From Acetivibrio alkalicellulosi (GTDB lineage Bacteria > Bacillota > Clostridia > Acetivibrionales > Acetivibrionaceae): DNA of 64,000 nt. Where the stretch lies: NCBI GenBank assembly GCA_008125075.1, contig VLTH01000003.1, positions 759,480-823,479 on the forward strand, written 5' to 3'. The notes beneath the pieces were generated by a model. It searched no databases. It had not been told where the DNA came from and saw nothing but the letters and a program-made list of their open reading frames with translations. Made by a program: the position numbers and the translations under genes. This document shows, in pieces, positions 33,936 to 42,587 of this stretch (position 1 is its first letter; each line of letters begins with the position of its first letter).

Positions 33936-33969
33936 ATATTCATAAGCATAAATATAGTGAAAAGTATAG

Positions 33970-35208
<1,239 letters not shown>

Positions 35209-35239
35209 CAATTATTAAATACTGTAAAATAAAATGATT

Positions 35240-35352
35240 TTTACAGCAGCTAAGGAATGTCAGAAATATTCTTCAGATTATCACATTGGACTATTTGCAT
35301 TCAAATAAGGCCTGTTGTGACATAGCGGAAGTTATATTTTTGGTATTCCAAA
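35240..35352. repeat. Palindromic repeat, TTACTTAGGAAT family, copy before yajC
   Basis: CTAAGGAATGTCAGAAATATTC on the left and GAAGTTATATTTTTGGTATTCC on the right are inverted, around GGACTATTTG-CATTCAAATAAGGCCTG, which also occurs in the copies at 7659 and 38997. Two elements thus lie side by side between tgt and yajC. Confidence 0.65.
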
Positions 35353-35380
35353 ATATAAACTAAAATTAGGAGGAGTATTT

Positions 35381-35665
35381 ATGCCAGAAGCTTTTGAAGG
35401 ATTAGGTTTTTTGACGATGCCTATTATTTTTATAGGTGCAATGTATTTTTTTGTTATGATGCCACAGAAAAAAAGGGACAGAAGACACAGAGAAATGATT
35501 GATTCACTTAAAGTAGGAGACAATGTAGTAACCGTTGGAGGAGTAGTAGGAAAGATAATAAATATTAAAGATGATGAATTTGTTGTTGAAACAAGTGTTG
35601 AAAAAACACAGGTAAAAATAAAAAAATGGGCAATTAGAGATGTTGAACAACTAGAACAGGCATAA
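35381..35665 (+). CDS. yajC: Preprotein translocase subunit YajC
   Basis: The 94-residue single-pass membrane protein is the accessory subunit of the Sec translocase. The N-terminal helix (about 10-28) is followed by MMPQKKRDRRHREMIDSLK, then VGDNVVTVGGVVGKI, the characteristic core. AGGAGG precedes the ATG. It follows tgt as in many bacteria, although two repeats now lie in the gap. Confidence 0.95.
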   Translation: MPEAFEGLGFLTMPIIFIGAMYFFVMMPQKKRDRRHREMIDSLKVGDNVVTVGGVVGKIINIKDDEFVVETSVEKTQVKIKKWAIRDVEQLEQA

Positions 35666-35701
35666 AAAAGAATTAACATATCAATAAAGGAGGTTAATAA
35701 A

Positions 35702-36337
35702 ATGATTAGAACTAAAATTGTAGAGTTATCAAAACTACCTGCAGTTGCTTACCGTCAGAAACTTACTTCAGGTGGTTCAGGAGTGACAATTAAACGCTAT
35801 GACAATGGATTAGCAGGAATTGCATCAATTAGTAAAACATCTGGTGAAGCTATAATACCTGCAAATGTAAATGAAGAGTTTTTTCCTAAAGAGGCATTTG
35901 AGGAAGCTATAGAATTAACTGCTGGATTACCATATGCAAAAAGAAGTTCGGTTAACATTGACACTGTAAAAGAACCACAAGAAACTCAAGAGGAAGAAGC
36001 TACAGAAGAGGAAATTGCTACCATTGATAGTGCAGAATATGAAGCTATTGTAAAATCTTACACAAATAAAAAAGGTGAGTTATCATATGATCTTATAAAT
36101 AAGGATTTTATCCAATTTGCCTCGAAAAGTAAAATAGTATCAGAAATGATTGAAAACAAAGCATCAGTTGATGAAATTCGTGACCATATTGTAAAAGTTA
36201 AACTTGAATCATTGACAGGCAATAAGAATCTTACAATAGCTCAGACAAAACTTATTGTAGATATGCTAGATGAAGTAAGTCCAAGAAGCGTGTTTAAAGA
36301 ACTTAATCAAGAAATTAAAAAAATGTTAAGTAAATAA
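35702..36337 (+). CDS. Hypothetical protein downstream of yajC
   Basis: I do not recognise the 211-residue protein. It is soluble and charged, with a beta-like N-terminal part (about 1-85), an acidic linker rich in Glu (about 95-115, QETQEEEATEEEIA) and a helical C-terminal part (about 120-211) containing YEAIVKSYTNKKGELSY and DEIRDHIVKVKLESL. AAGGAGG lies before the ATG, 36 bases after yajC, and a strong terminator follows, so it is the last gene of the transcript. No signal peptide or cysteine motif is seen. Confidence 0.7.
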   Translation: MIRTKIVELSKLPAVAYRQKLTSGGSGVTIKRYDNGLAGIASISKTSGEAIIPANVNEEFFPKEAFEEAIELTAGLPYAKRSSVNIDTVKEPQETQEEEATEEEIATIDSAEYEAIVKSYTNKKGELSYDLINKDFIQFASKSKIVSEMIENKASVDEIRDHIVKVKLESLTGNKNLTIAQTKLIVDMLDEVSPRSVFKELNQEIKKMLSK

Positions 36338-36348
36338 AAGCAGAGTAA

Positions 36349-36405
36349 AGACAAAAATACGGTTCATTTGTGCTCTTTTCACATGAACCGTATTTTTGTC
36401 TTTAA
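36349..36405 (+). terminator. Strong intrinsic terminator
   Basis: A perfect 19-bp stem (36349-36367 with 36383-36401) closes a 15-base loop and ends in TTT. The A-rich 5' and T-rich 3' strands allow it to work in both directions. It closes the queA-tgt-yajC region. Confidence 0.88.
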
Positions 36406-36490
36406 AAAAGATTTAGACATTCATGAGCATAGAGCTCACCAATATTTTCATTCAGTTAAATAACACAGACCCATATTAAAAAAGTTTATG

Positions 36491-36533
36491 TTGACAAAAT
36501 CTCAAAAGGATTATAATATGAGAATTATTCTCA
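36491..36533 (+). promoter_or_regulatory. Promoter with a Fur-type 7-1-7 operator
   Basis: TTGACA (36491-36496) is followed by TATAAT (36512-36517, 15-base spacing) or the overlapping TAATAT at 17. Directly after it lies the perfect palindrome TGAGAATTATTCTCA (36519-36533), a 7-1-7 repeat close to the Fur consensus TGATAATNATTATCA. A repressor bound there would block this promoter. Confidence 0.65.
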
Positions 36534-36555
36534 AAGATGTTTTAGGAGGTTTTAT

Positions 36556-37536
36556 ATGAAAAAAATAATTGTTATGATTGTAGCTGTGTTTATATTAAGT
36601 ATTGCTGCATGCAGTAATGAAACAGGAGTTTCTATTGATAGACAAGATACAAAGAAATCTGTCAAGGTAGCAGTTTTAAATGGTCCTACAGGTATGGGGA
36701 TGGTAAAATTAATGGAGGATCAGGAGGAAGGTAAAACAGAATTAGAGTATGATTTTACTCTAGCTGCAAGTCCAGATGATCTTGTAGGAAAGATTATAAG
36801 TAAAGAAGTAGATATTGCAGCTGTTCCCACTAATCTTGCCATGGTTTTGCACAATCGTACAGAAGGGCAGATTCAATTGGCAGCGGTTAATACTTTAGGA
36901 GTACTATATGTTTTAGAAAAGGGTGATACCATTTCTTCAATACAAGACCTAGAAGGTAAAACAGTTAATTTAAGCGGAAAAGGGTCAATGCCAGAATATA
37001 TATTTAATTACCTTCTAGATAAAAATGGTGTTGAAGATGTTATAGTAGATTATAGTTTACAACATGCAGATTTAGCTGCTGCTGTGGCAGCAGGAGATAT
37101 AGATGTTGCATTGCTGCCACAACCACATGTAAGTTCAGCTTTAATGAGGAATGAAGATGTAAGAATTGCTCTGGATATGACACAGGAGTGGAAAAAAATA
37201 TCTGACTTAGGTGAATTATCGATGGGAGTAATTATTGTACAAAAAGAATTTGCACAAAAACACAAGGATTCTTTAAATGTGTTTTTAGATGAATATAAAA
37301 AGTCTGTGGAATTTGTGAATCAAGATATTGATGTGGCGGCTCATCTAATTGAGAAGTATAAAGTTTTACCAAATGCAGAAATTGCAAAAAGAGCAATACC
37401 ATACTCCAACATTGTATATATAGATGCCAAGGAAGCAAGAGGCTCTTTAAATGAGTTATATGAAATATTGTATAGTTTTGAACCTAAATCTGTTGGAGGA
37501 AAATTAGCTGATGAAGGATTCTACTATAAAAAATAA
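36556..37536 (+). CDS. ABC importer substrate-binding lipoprotein (NMT1/SsuA-like)
   Basis: The 326-residue lipoprotein has a type II signal peptide with the lipobox SIAAC near residues 17-21. The mature part resembles the NMT1/ThiY/SsuA group of periplasmic-type binding proteins: KVAVLNGPTGMGMVKLM, DLVGKIISKEVDIAAVPTNLA, and DLEGKTVNLSGKGSMPEYIF. AGGAGG precedes the ATG. Permease and ATPase genes follow immediately. The family takes up sulfonates, nitrate, thiamine precursors and similar compounds. A Fur-type operator upstream points instead to iron-linked control, so the ligand could be metal-related. Confidence 0.9.
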   Translation: MKKIIVMIVAVFILSIAACSNETGVSIDRQDTKKSVKVAVLNGPTGMGMVKLMEDQEEGKTELEYDFTLAASPDDLVGKIISKEVDIAAVPTNLAMVLHNRTEGQIQLAAVNTLGVLYVLEKGDTISSIQDLEGKTVNLSGKGSMPEYIFNYLLDKNGVEDVIVDYSLQHADLAAAVAAGDIDVALLPQPHVSSALMRNEDVRIALDMTQEWKKISDLGELSMGVIIVQKEFAQKHKDSLNVFLDEYKKSVEFVNQDIDVAAHLIEKYKVLPNAEIAKRAIPYSNIVYIDAKEARGSLNELYEILYSFEPKSVGGKLADEGFYYKK

Positions 37537-38287
37537 AAAGCCTTTAAATAAGATATTTATATTTGCATTTTGGATTGCTATATGGCAGCTTGTCTATTTT
37601 ATTGTAAGACAAGACATATATGTTCCATCTCCTATTAGTGTTTTTATTAGAATAAGAGAACTAGTAGTTCTTACTGCTTTTTGGAGATCAGTATCATATT
37701 CTATCTATAGAGTAATGGCAGGCATTTTCCTTTCGATAGTCATAGGATTAATTACTGCCGTTATTTCTAGTATTAATAGATATTTTCATGACTTAATACA
37801 GCCTTTGATGACAGCAATTAAATCTACACCTGTTTTATCCTTTATTATACTTGCTTTGATTTGGTTTAATTCATCTAACGTACCAATATTTATATGTTTT
37901 CTTATGTGTTATCCAGTAATATGGACAAACCTTTTAACAGCAATTCATAATGTTGATAAAAAGCTTTTAGAAATGGCTAAAGTATATAAAGTAAATAGAT
38001 TAATTGTATTTAAAAAAATATATCTTCCATCTGTATTGCCATATTTTACAGCAGCTTGTATAACTTGCCTTGGGTTGGGGTGGAAAGTAAGTGTTGCGGC
38101 AGAGGTGCTAAGTCATCCAAGAAATGCAATTGGAAGTAATCTTTATAGTGCAAAGGTTTATCTAGATTCGGCTGAATTGTTTGCATGGACATTAGTAGTT
38201 ATACTTCTAAGCTTTTTGTTTGAACTACTATTTGCAAAAATAATTAAAAAACTATCTGTAAGAAAAACATTTAGAGGAAAATTATAG
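37511..38287 (+). CDS. ABC importer permease (SsuC/TauC-like)
   Basis: The 258-residue protein has six membrane helices and the permease EAA loop, AKVYKVNRLIVFKKIYLPSVL, here about residues 158-178. The following GLGWKVSVAAEVLSHPRNAIG is characteristic of SsuC/TauC/NrtB-type subunits. The gene starts 26 bases inside the end of the binding-protein gene, with GGAGG 11 bases ahead. The ATPase gene follows after 14 bases. Confidence 0.92.
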   Translation: MKDSTIKNKKPLNKIFIFAFWIAIWQLVYFIVRQDIYVPSPISVFIRIRELVVLTAFWRSVSYSIYRVMAGIFLSIVIGLITAVISSINRYFHDLIQPLMTAIKSTPVLSFIILALIWFNSSNVPIFICFLMCYPVIWTNLLTAIHNVDKKLLEMAKVYKVNRLIVFKKIYLPSVLPYFTAACITCLGLGWKVSVAAEVLSHPRNAIGSNLYSAKVYLDSAELFAWTLVVILLSFLFELLFAKIIKKLSVRKTFRGKL

Positions 38288-38301
38288 ACGGAGGATAATG
38301 A

Positions 38302-38994
38302 ATGCTTGAAATTAGTAATCTGTATAAAAGCTTTGGAAATTTGAAGGTTATTGATAATTTAAATATAAGTTTTTCATCAAATAAAATTCACTGTATATTT
38401 GGTCCTTCTGGGTGTGGAAAAAGTACACTGGTAAACATTATTGCAGGCACTATGGATTATGACAAGGGCAGTATCAATGGAATGGTGGGGAAAAGAATTT
38501 CTTATGTCTTTCAGGAAGACCGTCTGCTTCCATGGGCAACAATAGATGAGAATATGATGTTTGTTTTAGAGAGTGGCTTTGAAAAATCTAGGGGACAACA
38601 GACTATAGACAAATACCTGTCATTAGTTGACTTATTGAAGTTTAAAAACCATTATCCAGAAGAGTTAAGTGGAGGAATGAAACAGAGAGTTTCTATAGCA
38701 AGGGCTTTTGCATTTAGAGGAGATATTCTTGTTATGGATGAACCTTTTAAGGGTCTTCATTTAGAGATTAAAAAAGATATTATGGATTATATTCTTAAAG
38801 AGTGGAATAAAGATGATAAGATTATTTTTTTTATAACTCATGATATGGAGGAAGCTCTATATTTATCAGACTATATATACATATTTAATGGTCCTCCCCT
38901 AAAGTTAAAAAGAAAGATTGATATAGATATTCCTCATTTAGAGAGAGAGGAAAGCAAGGTAAAGCTAAGGGCAAAAGTTAATGACTACATTTAG
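38302..38994 (+). CDS. ABC importer ATP-binding protein (SsuB/TauB-like)
   Basis: The 230-residue ATPase contains Walker A GPSGCGKST, a Q-loop VFQEDRLLPWAT of the nitrate/sulfonate type, the signature LSGGMKQRVSIARAF, Walker B ILVMDEPFKGL and the H-loop ITHDMEEA. ACGGAGG precedes the ATG. It completes the binding protein-permease-ATPase set that starts at the Fur-type operator. Confidence 0.94.
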   Translation: MLEISNLYKSFGNLKVIDNLNISFSSNKIHCIFGPSGCGKSTLVNIIAGTMDYDKGSINGMVGKRISYVFQEDRLLPWATIDENMMFVLESGFEKSRGQQTIDKYLSLVDLLKFKNHYPEELSGGMKQRVSIARAFAFRGDILVMDEPFKGLHLEIKKDIMDYILKEWNKDDKIIFFITHDMEEALYLSDYIYIFNGPPLKLKRKIDIDIPHLEREESKVKLRAKVNDYI

Positions 38995-38996
38995 TT

Positions 38997-39085
38997 TACA
39001 AGAAGGAACGCTGAAAATATAAATTCACAATAGGCCTTACTTGATGGCAAATAGACCCCTTTGAAAAGTGGAAGTAAATCCCTTA
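38997..39085. repeat. Palindromic repeat, TTACTTAGGAAT family, inverted copy
   Basis: Read on the minus strand, this segment has ACTTCCACTTTT-CAAAGGGG-TCTATTTG, AAGTAAGGCCT and TTTATATTTTCAGCGTTCC, matching the copies at 7659, 35109 and 35240. It starts directly after the ATPase stop and ends before trmB. Confidence 0.6.
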
Positions 39086-39129
39086 ACAAGGGGGTTAATA
39101 GACAGCATCTTTTTAGAATATAGATGAAC

Positions 39130-39786
39130 TTATATTTTTTCTGCAATTAGAAACATTATTTTACAGCCCTCTTCTAAAAACATCTTTTCGTGTTCTGTTT
39201 CTATGTTTTTTTCATAACCACTGGTTTGAAGATCCCAGGTCAAGTAATTTATTTTAAAACCTGATTGCTCAAAATATTTGATTGAATCATTAAATAGTGG
39301 AGCATCATCTGTTTTAAATAAAATCTCTCCATTAAGGCTTAAAAACTTCTTATATTGGTTTAGCTGATTTGGATGTGTTAGACGTCTTGCCTTGTGATGA
39401 TTTTTATACCATGGATTACAAAAATTAATATAAATTTTATTTATTCTGTCATATTGGTTAAATATTTTGTTAATGAGCATGATTTCAAATGCCATCAGCT
39501 TTATATTAGTTGGTTTTCTATTTTTTAGAGAGTATTCTTGTTCAATTTTTTCCTTTGCTAAAATCAAAACTTCATCTTTAATATCTATAGCAATAAAATT
39601 TATATCTGGTTTTGAGGAAGCAAGTTTTGATATAAATCCACCTTTACCACATCCTAGCTCTAAATGAATTTCATTGGAATTATCAAATACTTTATTCCAA
39701 TTACCTATATATTCTTGTGTATTTATAACAAAAAAGTCACATGACTCAAGAGTGGGCCTTGCCCAAGGTTTTTTTCTTAAACGCAT
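39130..39786 (-). CDS. trmB: tRNA (guanine-N7-)-methyltransferase
   Basis: TrmB methylates G46 of tRNA with S-adenosylmethionine. The 218-residue protein starts with MRLRKKPWARPTLE, has the SAM loop IHLELGCGKGGFI, and the signature NFCNPWYKNHHKARRLTHP. The last position is usually NFSDPWPKKRH, so Cys-Asn replaces Ser-Asp here; LFKTDDAPLF matches the later motif. It is a lone gene on the minus strand, converging with the ABC importer, with family D repeats upstream. Confidence 0.92.
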   Translation of the reverse strand: MRLRKKPWARPTLESCDFFVINTQEYIGNWNKVFDNSNEIHLELGCGKGGFISKLASSKPDINFIAIDIKDEVLILAKEKIEQEYSLKNRKPTNIKLMAFEIMLINKIFNQYDRINKIYINFCNPWYKNHHKARRLTHPNQLNQYKKFLSLNGEILFKTDDAPLFNDSIKYFEQSGFKINYLTWDLQTSGYEKNIETEHEKMFLEEGCKIMFLIAEKI

Positions 39787-39833
39787 AAATTATAACACCT
39801 CTTACCTTTTAAAAATGCAAATATGATTATAGC

Positions 39834-39946
39834 ATATCGCAGCGGAAGCTGCAATCATAGTAGTTAAGTTCCGCTGCGATAAACAGAGGAACTATATCTT
39901 CTAAAAAGTTTGTTAAAAAAACAAACTTTTTGAGAAGAATAGTATA
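39834..39946. repeat. 113-bp double-hairpin repeat (family D), inverted copy 3
   Basis: The reverse complement is nearly identical to 18278-18390. It shares its last bases (ATA) with the next copy, so the two stand in tandem upstream of trmB. Confidence 0.9.
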
Positions 39947-40056
39947 TCGCAGCGGAAGCTGCAATCATGGTAGATAAGTTACGCTGCGATAAACAGAGGA
40001 ACTATATCTTCTAAAAAGTTTGCTAAAAAAACAAACTTTTTGAGAAGAATAGTATA
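39944..40056. repeat. 113-bp double-hairpin repeat (family D), inverted copy 4
   Basis: This is a second copy directly adjoining copy 3, with one stem mismatch (AGTTACGCTGCGAT in place of AGTTCCGCTGCGAT). A decayed third unit begins at 40054 (ATATCCTAGTTGAAGCTGCA) and fades out near 40100. Confidence 0.88.
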
Positions 40057-40144
40057 TCCTAGTTGAAGCTGCAATCATGGTAGGTAGGCTGATAAGCTTG
40101 GTAACTTTGTTGTGAATTTCCCTTTTGTAGAGGCATTTTTTAAA

Positions 40145-40174
40145 TAAAAAAAAGGGGGTAGTCATTGACTACCC
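40145..40174 (-). terminator. Terminator of the CBM25-like gene
   Basis: On the minus strand GGGTAGT pairs with ACTACCC (40156-40162 with 40168-40174), followed by a run of T. The stem includes the bases next to the stop codon. Confidence 0.85.
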
Positions 40175-40641
40175 TAATGGACGTAATTAATAAAGCTATA
40201 ATTATGGCCTAAATTGTTATCCCAGTTATCAAGTTCATCTTTAAAAGCAATATTAATGTTTCCTGATCTTTTAATGGTTAACAATAGTTCATATTTATTA
40301 TCTTCTCTTTTAAACATTGGATATTCACGTACGTCTTCCCAATCAAGGTTGTTACCATAGCCTACAACTGCATATATTTCATTTGCCCCATTTTGTGATA
40401 AAACACCATTATATAAAAGTCTAAAAGTATCTTGAGCATTTGAAAATTCTACTCCATTATTAGAGTAAGAATAGTTGTCGTTAAATGCTTGTGCATCTTG
40501 CATATCTGTGGCTAATGAATCTGAAAACTCTTCATTTACTCCAATTAGATTTGTAGGGACTATATCTATTGGTTCAATCTGATTATTATCTGTAGTGTCT
40601 TTTTTATCGTCATTATTAAAGAGAAAATCAAAAAATCTCAT
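40174..40641 (-). CDS. Small intracellular protein with a CBM25-like starch-binding domain
   Basis: The 155-residue protein has a short N-terminal part rich in Asp and Asn and a C-terminal domain (about 75-155) resembling the CBM25/CBM53-type carbohydrate-binding module. The pattern is VLSQNGANEIYAVVGYGN, then WEDVREYPMFKRE, YELLLTIKRSGNINIAF and a final WDNNLGHNYSF, the usual W-D-N-N-x-x-x-N-Y ending. There is no signal peptide or catalytic domain, so it may bind glycogen or starch in the cytoplasm, which is inference. AGGAGG precedes the ATG. It is transcribed alone with a terminator at the stop. Confidence 0.75.
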   Translation of the reverse strand: MRFFDFLFNNDDKKDTTDNNQIEPIDIVPTNLIGVNEEFSDSLATDMQDAQAFNDNYSYSNNGVEFSNAQDTFRLLYNGVLSQNGANEIYAVVGYGNNLDWEDVREYPMFKREDNKYELLLTIKRSGNINIAFKDELDNWDNNLGHNYSFINYVH

Positions 40642-40933
40642 AATTGAACCTCCTGATTTTTAATTCATAAATAACTAAATATCCAATGCAAATTAATAGT
40701 ACATTGTTATTTTAAACTTTTATAAGGAATAATATTTTATTAATTAATAGATAAAAATCTTATTTTTAGGAATTAACCTATTATAATATTAAAATGGTAA
40801 AAGTAACAATTAAAGAATGTTATTTGAGATTAAATAGAGTGTTTATAAAGTAATTTTAAGCAAATTATGTGGTTCTAAATTTGGTAAAAAAGAAATAAAT
40901 TATTATTAACTGATATTTAATTGGGGGATTAAA

Positions 40934-41377
40934 ATGATTAATAAAACGGGCCAAACAGCAAAAAACATTATTAGTGAACATGCAAATAAATGGGGAGTTG
41001 CTAAAGGAATTATTGTATCGTATCTTATTACTATGCCTATATTTTTAATATTTGCATATGTCTTAACATTTACTGACTTTCCTCAAAAATACATACCTTT
41101 ATTTGTTATTATTACAACACTTATTAGTATTGCACTGGCAGGATGGGTTTCAACAAAAAATGTAAGAAGTAGAGGATGGCTAAATGGAGGAATTGTTGGA
41201 TTTATTTACATGTTGGTTTTATTTATACTAAGTAGTATCACTTTTGAAACATTTGCAATAAACAAGCATGTGGTTAGTATGTTTGTTATTGGAATATTGA
41301 CAGGTAGTATAGGTGGAATACTTGGTATTAATTTTAAAAAAGACTCTAGAATAAAGGTTAAAAAGAAAAATTTCTAA
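40934..41377 (+). CDS. TIGR04086-like four-helix membrane protein
   Basis: The 147-residue protein has four hydrophobic helices (about 25-45, 54-70, 83-102, 112-130) separated by short loops, with a WLNGGIVGFIYM segment leading into helix 3. Its size and helix pattern fit the TIGR04086 family of Firmicutes membrane proteins, which commonly lies near yajC; here it is 5 kb away. TTGGGGGAT precedes the ATG. Function is unknown. It is upstream of the pyrimidine operon, which has its own promoter. Confidence 0.65.
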   Translation: MINKTGQTAKNIISEHANKWGVAKGIIVSYLITMPIFLIFAYVLTFTDFPQKYIPLFVIITTLISIALAGWVSTKNVRSRGWLNGGIVGFIYMLVLFILSSITFETFAINKHVVSMFVIGILTGSIGGILGINFKKDSRIKVKKKNF

Positions 41378-41384
41378 ATAAATA

Positions 41385-41413
41385 TAGACAATGCAATTAC
41401 ATCTGTGTTATCA
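41385..41413 (+). promoter_or_regulatory. Candidate promoter of the pyr operon
   Basis: TAGACA (41385-41390) and TTATCA (41408-41413) are 17 bases apart. Transcription would start shortly before the PyrR-binding loop. Confidence 0.5.
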
Positions 41414-41432
41414 TTAACTAAAGATAAATAGC

Positions 41433-41465
41433 AACCTTTAATTAGTCCAGAGAGGCTCAAAGGTT
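41433..41465 (+). promoter_or_regulatory. PyrR-binding RNA hairpin (anti-antiterminator)
   Basis: The loop sequence TCCAGAGAGGCT is the conserved PyrR site. It is closed by AACCTTT pairing with AAAGGTT. With UMP-bound PyrR attached, this hairpin stays folded and the terminator at 41510 can form. Confidence 0.9.
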
Positions 41466-41509
41466 AGAGTATTAAGTCAAACATAGTGTAATATTGCTTT
41501 GTGCTTTAG

Positions 41510-41537
41510 CTTCTTGCCTTCTGGTAAGAAGTTTTTT
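41510..41537 (+). terminator. PyrR-controlled attenuator terminator
   Basis: CTTCTTGCC (41510-41518) pairs with GGTAAGAAG (41523-41531), followed by TTTTTT. It lies 54 bases before pyrR. Confidence 0.9.
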
Positions 41538-41590
41538 AGTTATATGGATTGGAACTAAGTGAAAGACTAAAATGTATCGGGGTGTGAAAA

Positions 41591-42145
41591 ATGGCGGAGA
41601 AAGCTTTGATAATGGACGAAAGTGGAATAATAAGAGCAGTAACAAGAATATCACATGAGATTATTGAGAAAAATAAGGGAGTAGAAGATTTAGTTTTAAT
41701 AGGAATACAACGTAGAGGAGTACCCCTAGCAAAAATGATTGCTGAAAAGATTAAGGGAGTAGAAGGTAAAGAGGTTCCTACAGGGATATTAGACATAACA
41801 CTTTACAGAGATGACTTAAGTCTTTTAGCTGAGCACCCTATAATAAACGGTACAGAAATTAATTTTCAAATCAATGGCAAAAAAATTGTTTTAATAGATG
41901 ATGTTATATATACAGGAAGGACAGTTAGAGCTGCAATTGATGCTTTAATAGATATTGGAAGACCTAAAATGATACAACTTGCGGTGTTAATTGACAGAGG
42001 ACATAGAGAGTTACCAATACGTGCTGACTACGTAGGTAAAAATGTTCCTACATCTAAGTTTGAGGTAGTAAATGTTAAACTGTACGAAGTAGATAGAGTA
42101 AATTCAGTTACAATAAGCGATATGGAAAAGGGTATCAGTCACTAA
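41591..42145 (+). CDS. pyrR: Bifunctional PyrR: pyr operon attenuation regulator / uracil phosphoribosyltransferase
   Basis: PyrR senses UMP/UTP against PRPP and binds pyr mRNA to promote termination; many homologues also convert uracil to UMP. The 184-residue length is normal. The PRPP-binding motif [16 protein letters not shown] is complete, and [14 protein letters not shown] forms the first loop. It follows its own target hairpin, giving autoregulation. GGGGTG precedes the ATG. The next operon genes are reached only through a second terminator at 42354. Confidence 0.97.
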   Translation: MAEKALIMDESGIIRAVTRISHEIIEKNKGVEDLVLIGIQRRGVPLAKMIAEKIKGVEGKEVPTGILDITLYRDDLSLLAEHPIINGTEINFQINGKKIVLIDDVIYTGRTVRAAIDALIDIGRPKMIQLAVLIDRGHRELPIRADYVGKNVPTSKFEVVNVKLYEVDRVNSVTISDMEKGISH

Positions 42146-42174
42146 TAATTTATTTAAGAAAAGAAGGGATTTAA

Positions 42175-42399
42175 ATGAGATTTTTATTAGAAGTCTTAGA
42201 ACAAAGAGAAAGACTTAAAAGCGAAGAGAATCAATGGGTCAAGCTTTTATTAAATAAGCAAAAATTAAAATATTTTATTTGGGAATGTACTGGTATTCTT
42301 TTATTTGAAAAAGTAGGTTTATTAATTGCTTTTATTAACAATATAAGTGTTTTAAAAAATAGTAAGGGGATACCCCTTACTATTTTTTTAAATGTCTAA
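42175..42399 (+). CDS. 74-codon ORF spanning a terminator, candidate pyrL-like leader peptide
   Basis: The open frame starts at an ATG with AGAAGGG seven bases ahead, 30 bases after pyrR. It encodes MRFLLEVLEQRERLKSEE, then a hydrophobic stretch and ends LTIFLNV. The final 15 codons are the two arms of the strong terminator at 42354-42389, and the stop codon lies eight bases after the U tract. I recognise no protein family. Translation close behind RNA polymerase would disrupt the hairpin, as in the pyrL-pyrBI attenuator of enterobacteria. The alternative is a fortuitous ORF. Confidence 0.5.
   Translation: MRFLLEVLEQRERLKSEENQWVKLLLNKQKLKYFIWECTGILLFEKVGLLIAFINNISVLKNSKGIPLTIFLNV
42354..42390 (+). 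terminator. Strong intrinsic terminator between pyrR and pyrB
   Basis: A perfect 16-bp stem (42354-42369 with 42373-42388) closes a 3-base loop and ends in TTTTTTT. It would separate pyrR from the rest of the pathway unless termination is conditional. No PyrR-binding loop precedes it. Confidence 0.9.
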
Positions 42400-42410
42400 A
42401 ATAGTTAACT

Positions 42411-42529
42411 GGTTTAGCTAAAGCTAAACATGGGCGCTTCAGGTAGAAACCCAACTTCACCTGAAGATTATAAGAGGGGCGCGATCTTAATAGAAGGTGA
42501 AGTCTTAGAATAAGATCAATTGGATAGCT
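42411..42529. repeat. Dispersed repeat, family A, copy 2
   Basis: The reverse complement matches 2818-2899 with extra internal sequence. It contains the TTTAGCTAAAGCTAAAC palindrome and a hairpin ACTTCACCT/AGGTGAAGT. It occupies most of the gap between the terminator and pyrB. Confidence 0.65.
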
Positions 42530-42587
42530 AAAAGTTTATAAAGACCAAATATTTATATAAAAAGTTTAATAGAAGTGAGGTGTAAAA

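Noticed and set aside
39834-40100. CRISPR-like array
   Set aside because: The repeated unit is 113 bp, palindromic and abutting, with no spacers and no cas genes nearby.
41472-41654. Minus-strand ORF over the PyrR attenuator
   Set aside because: It overlaps the attenuator terminator and the start of pyrR in antisense, and the product is low complexity.
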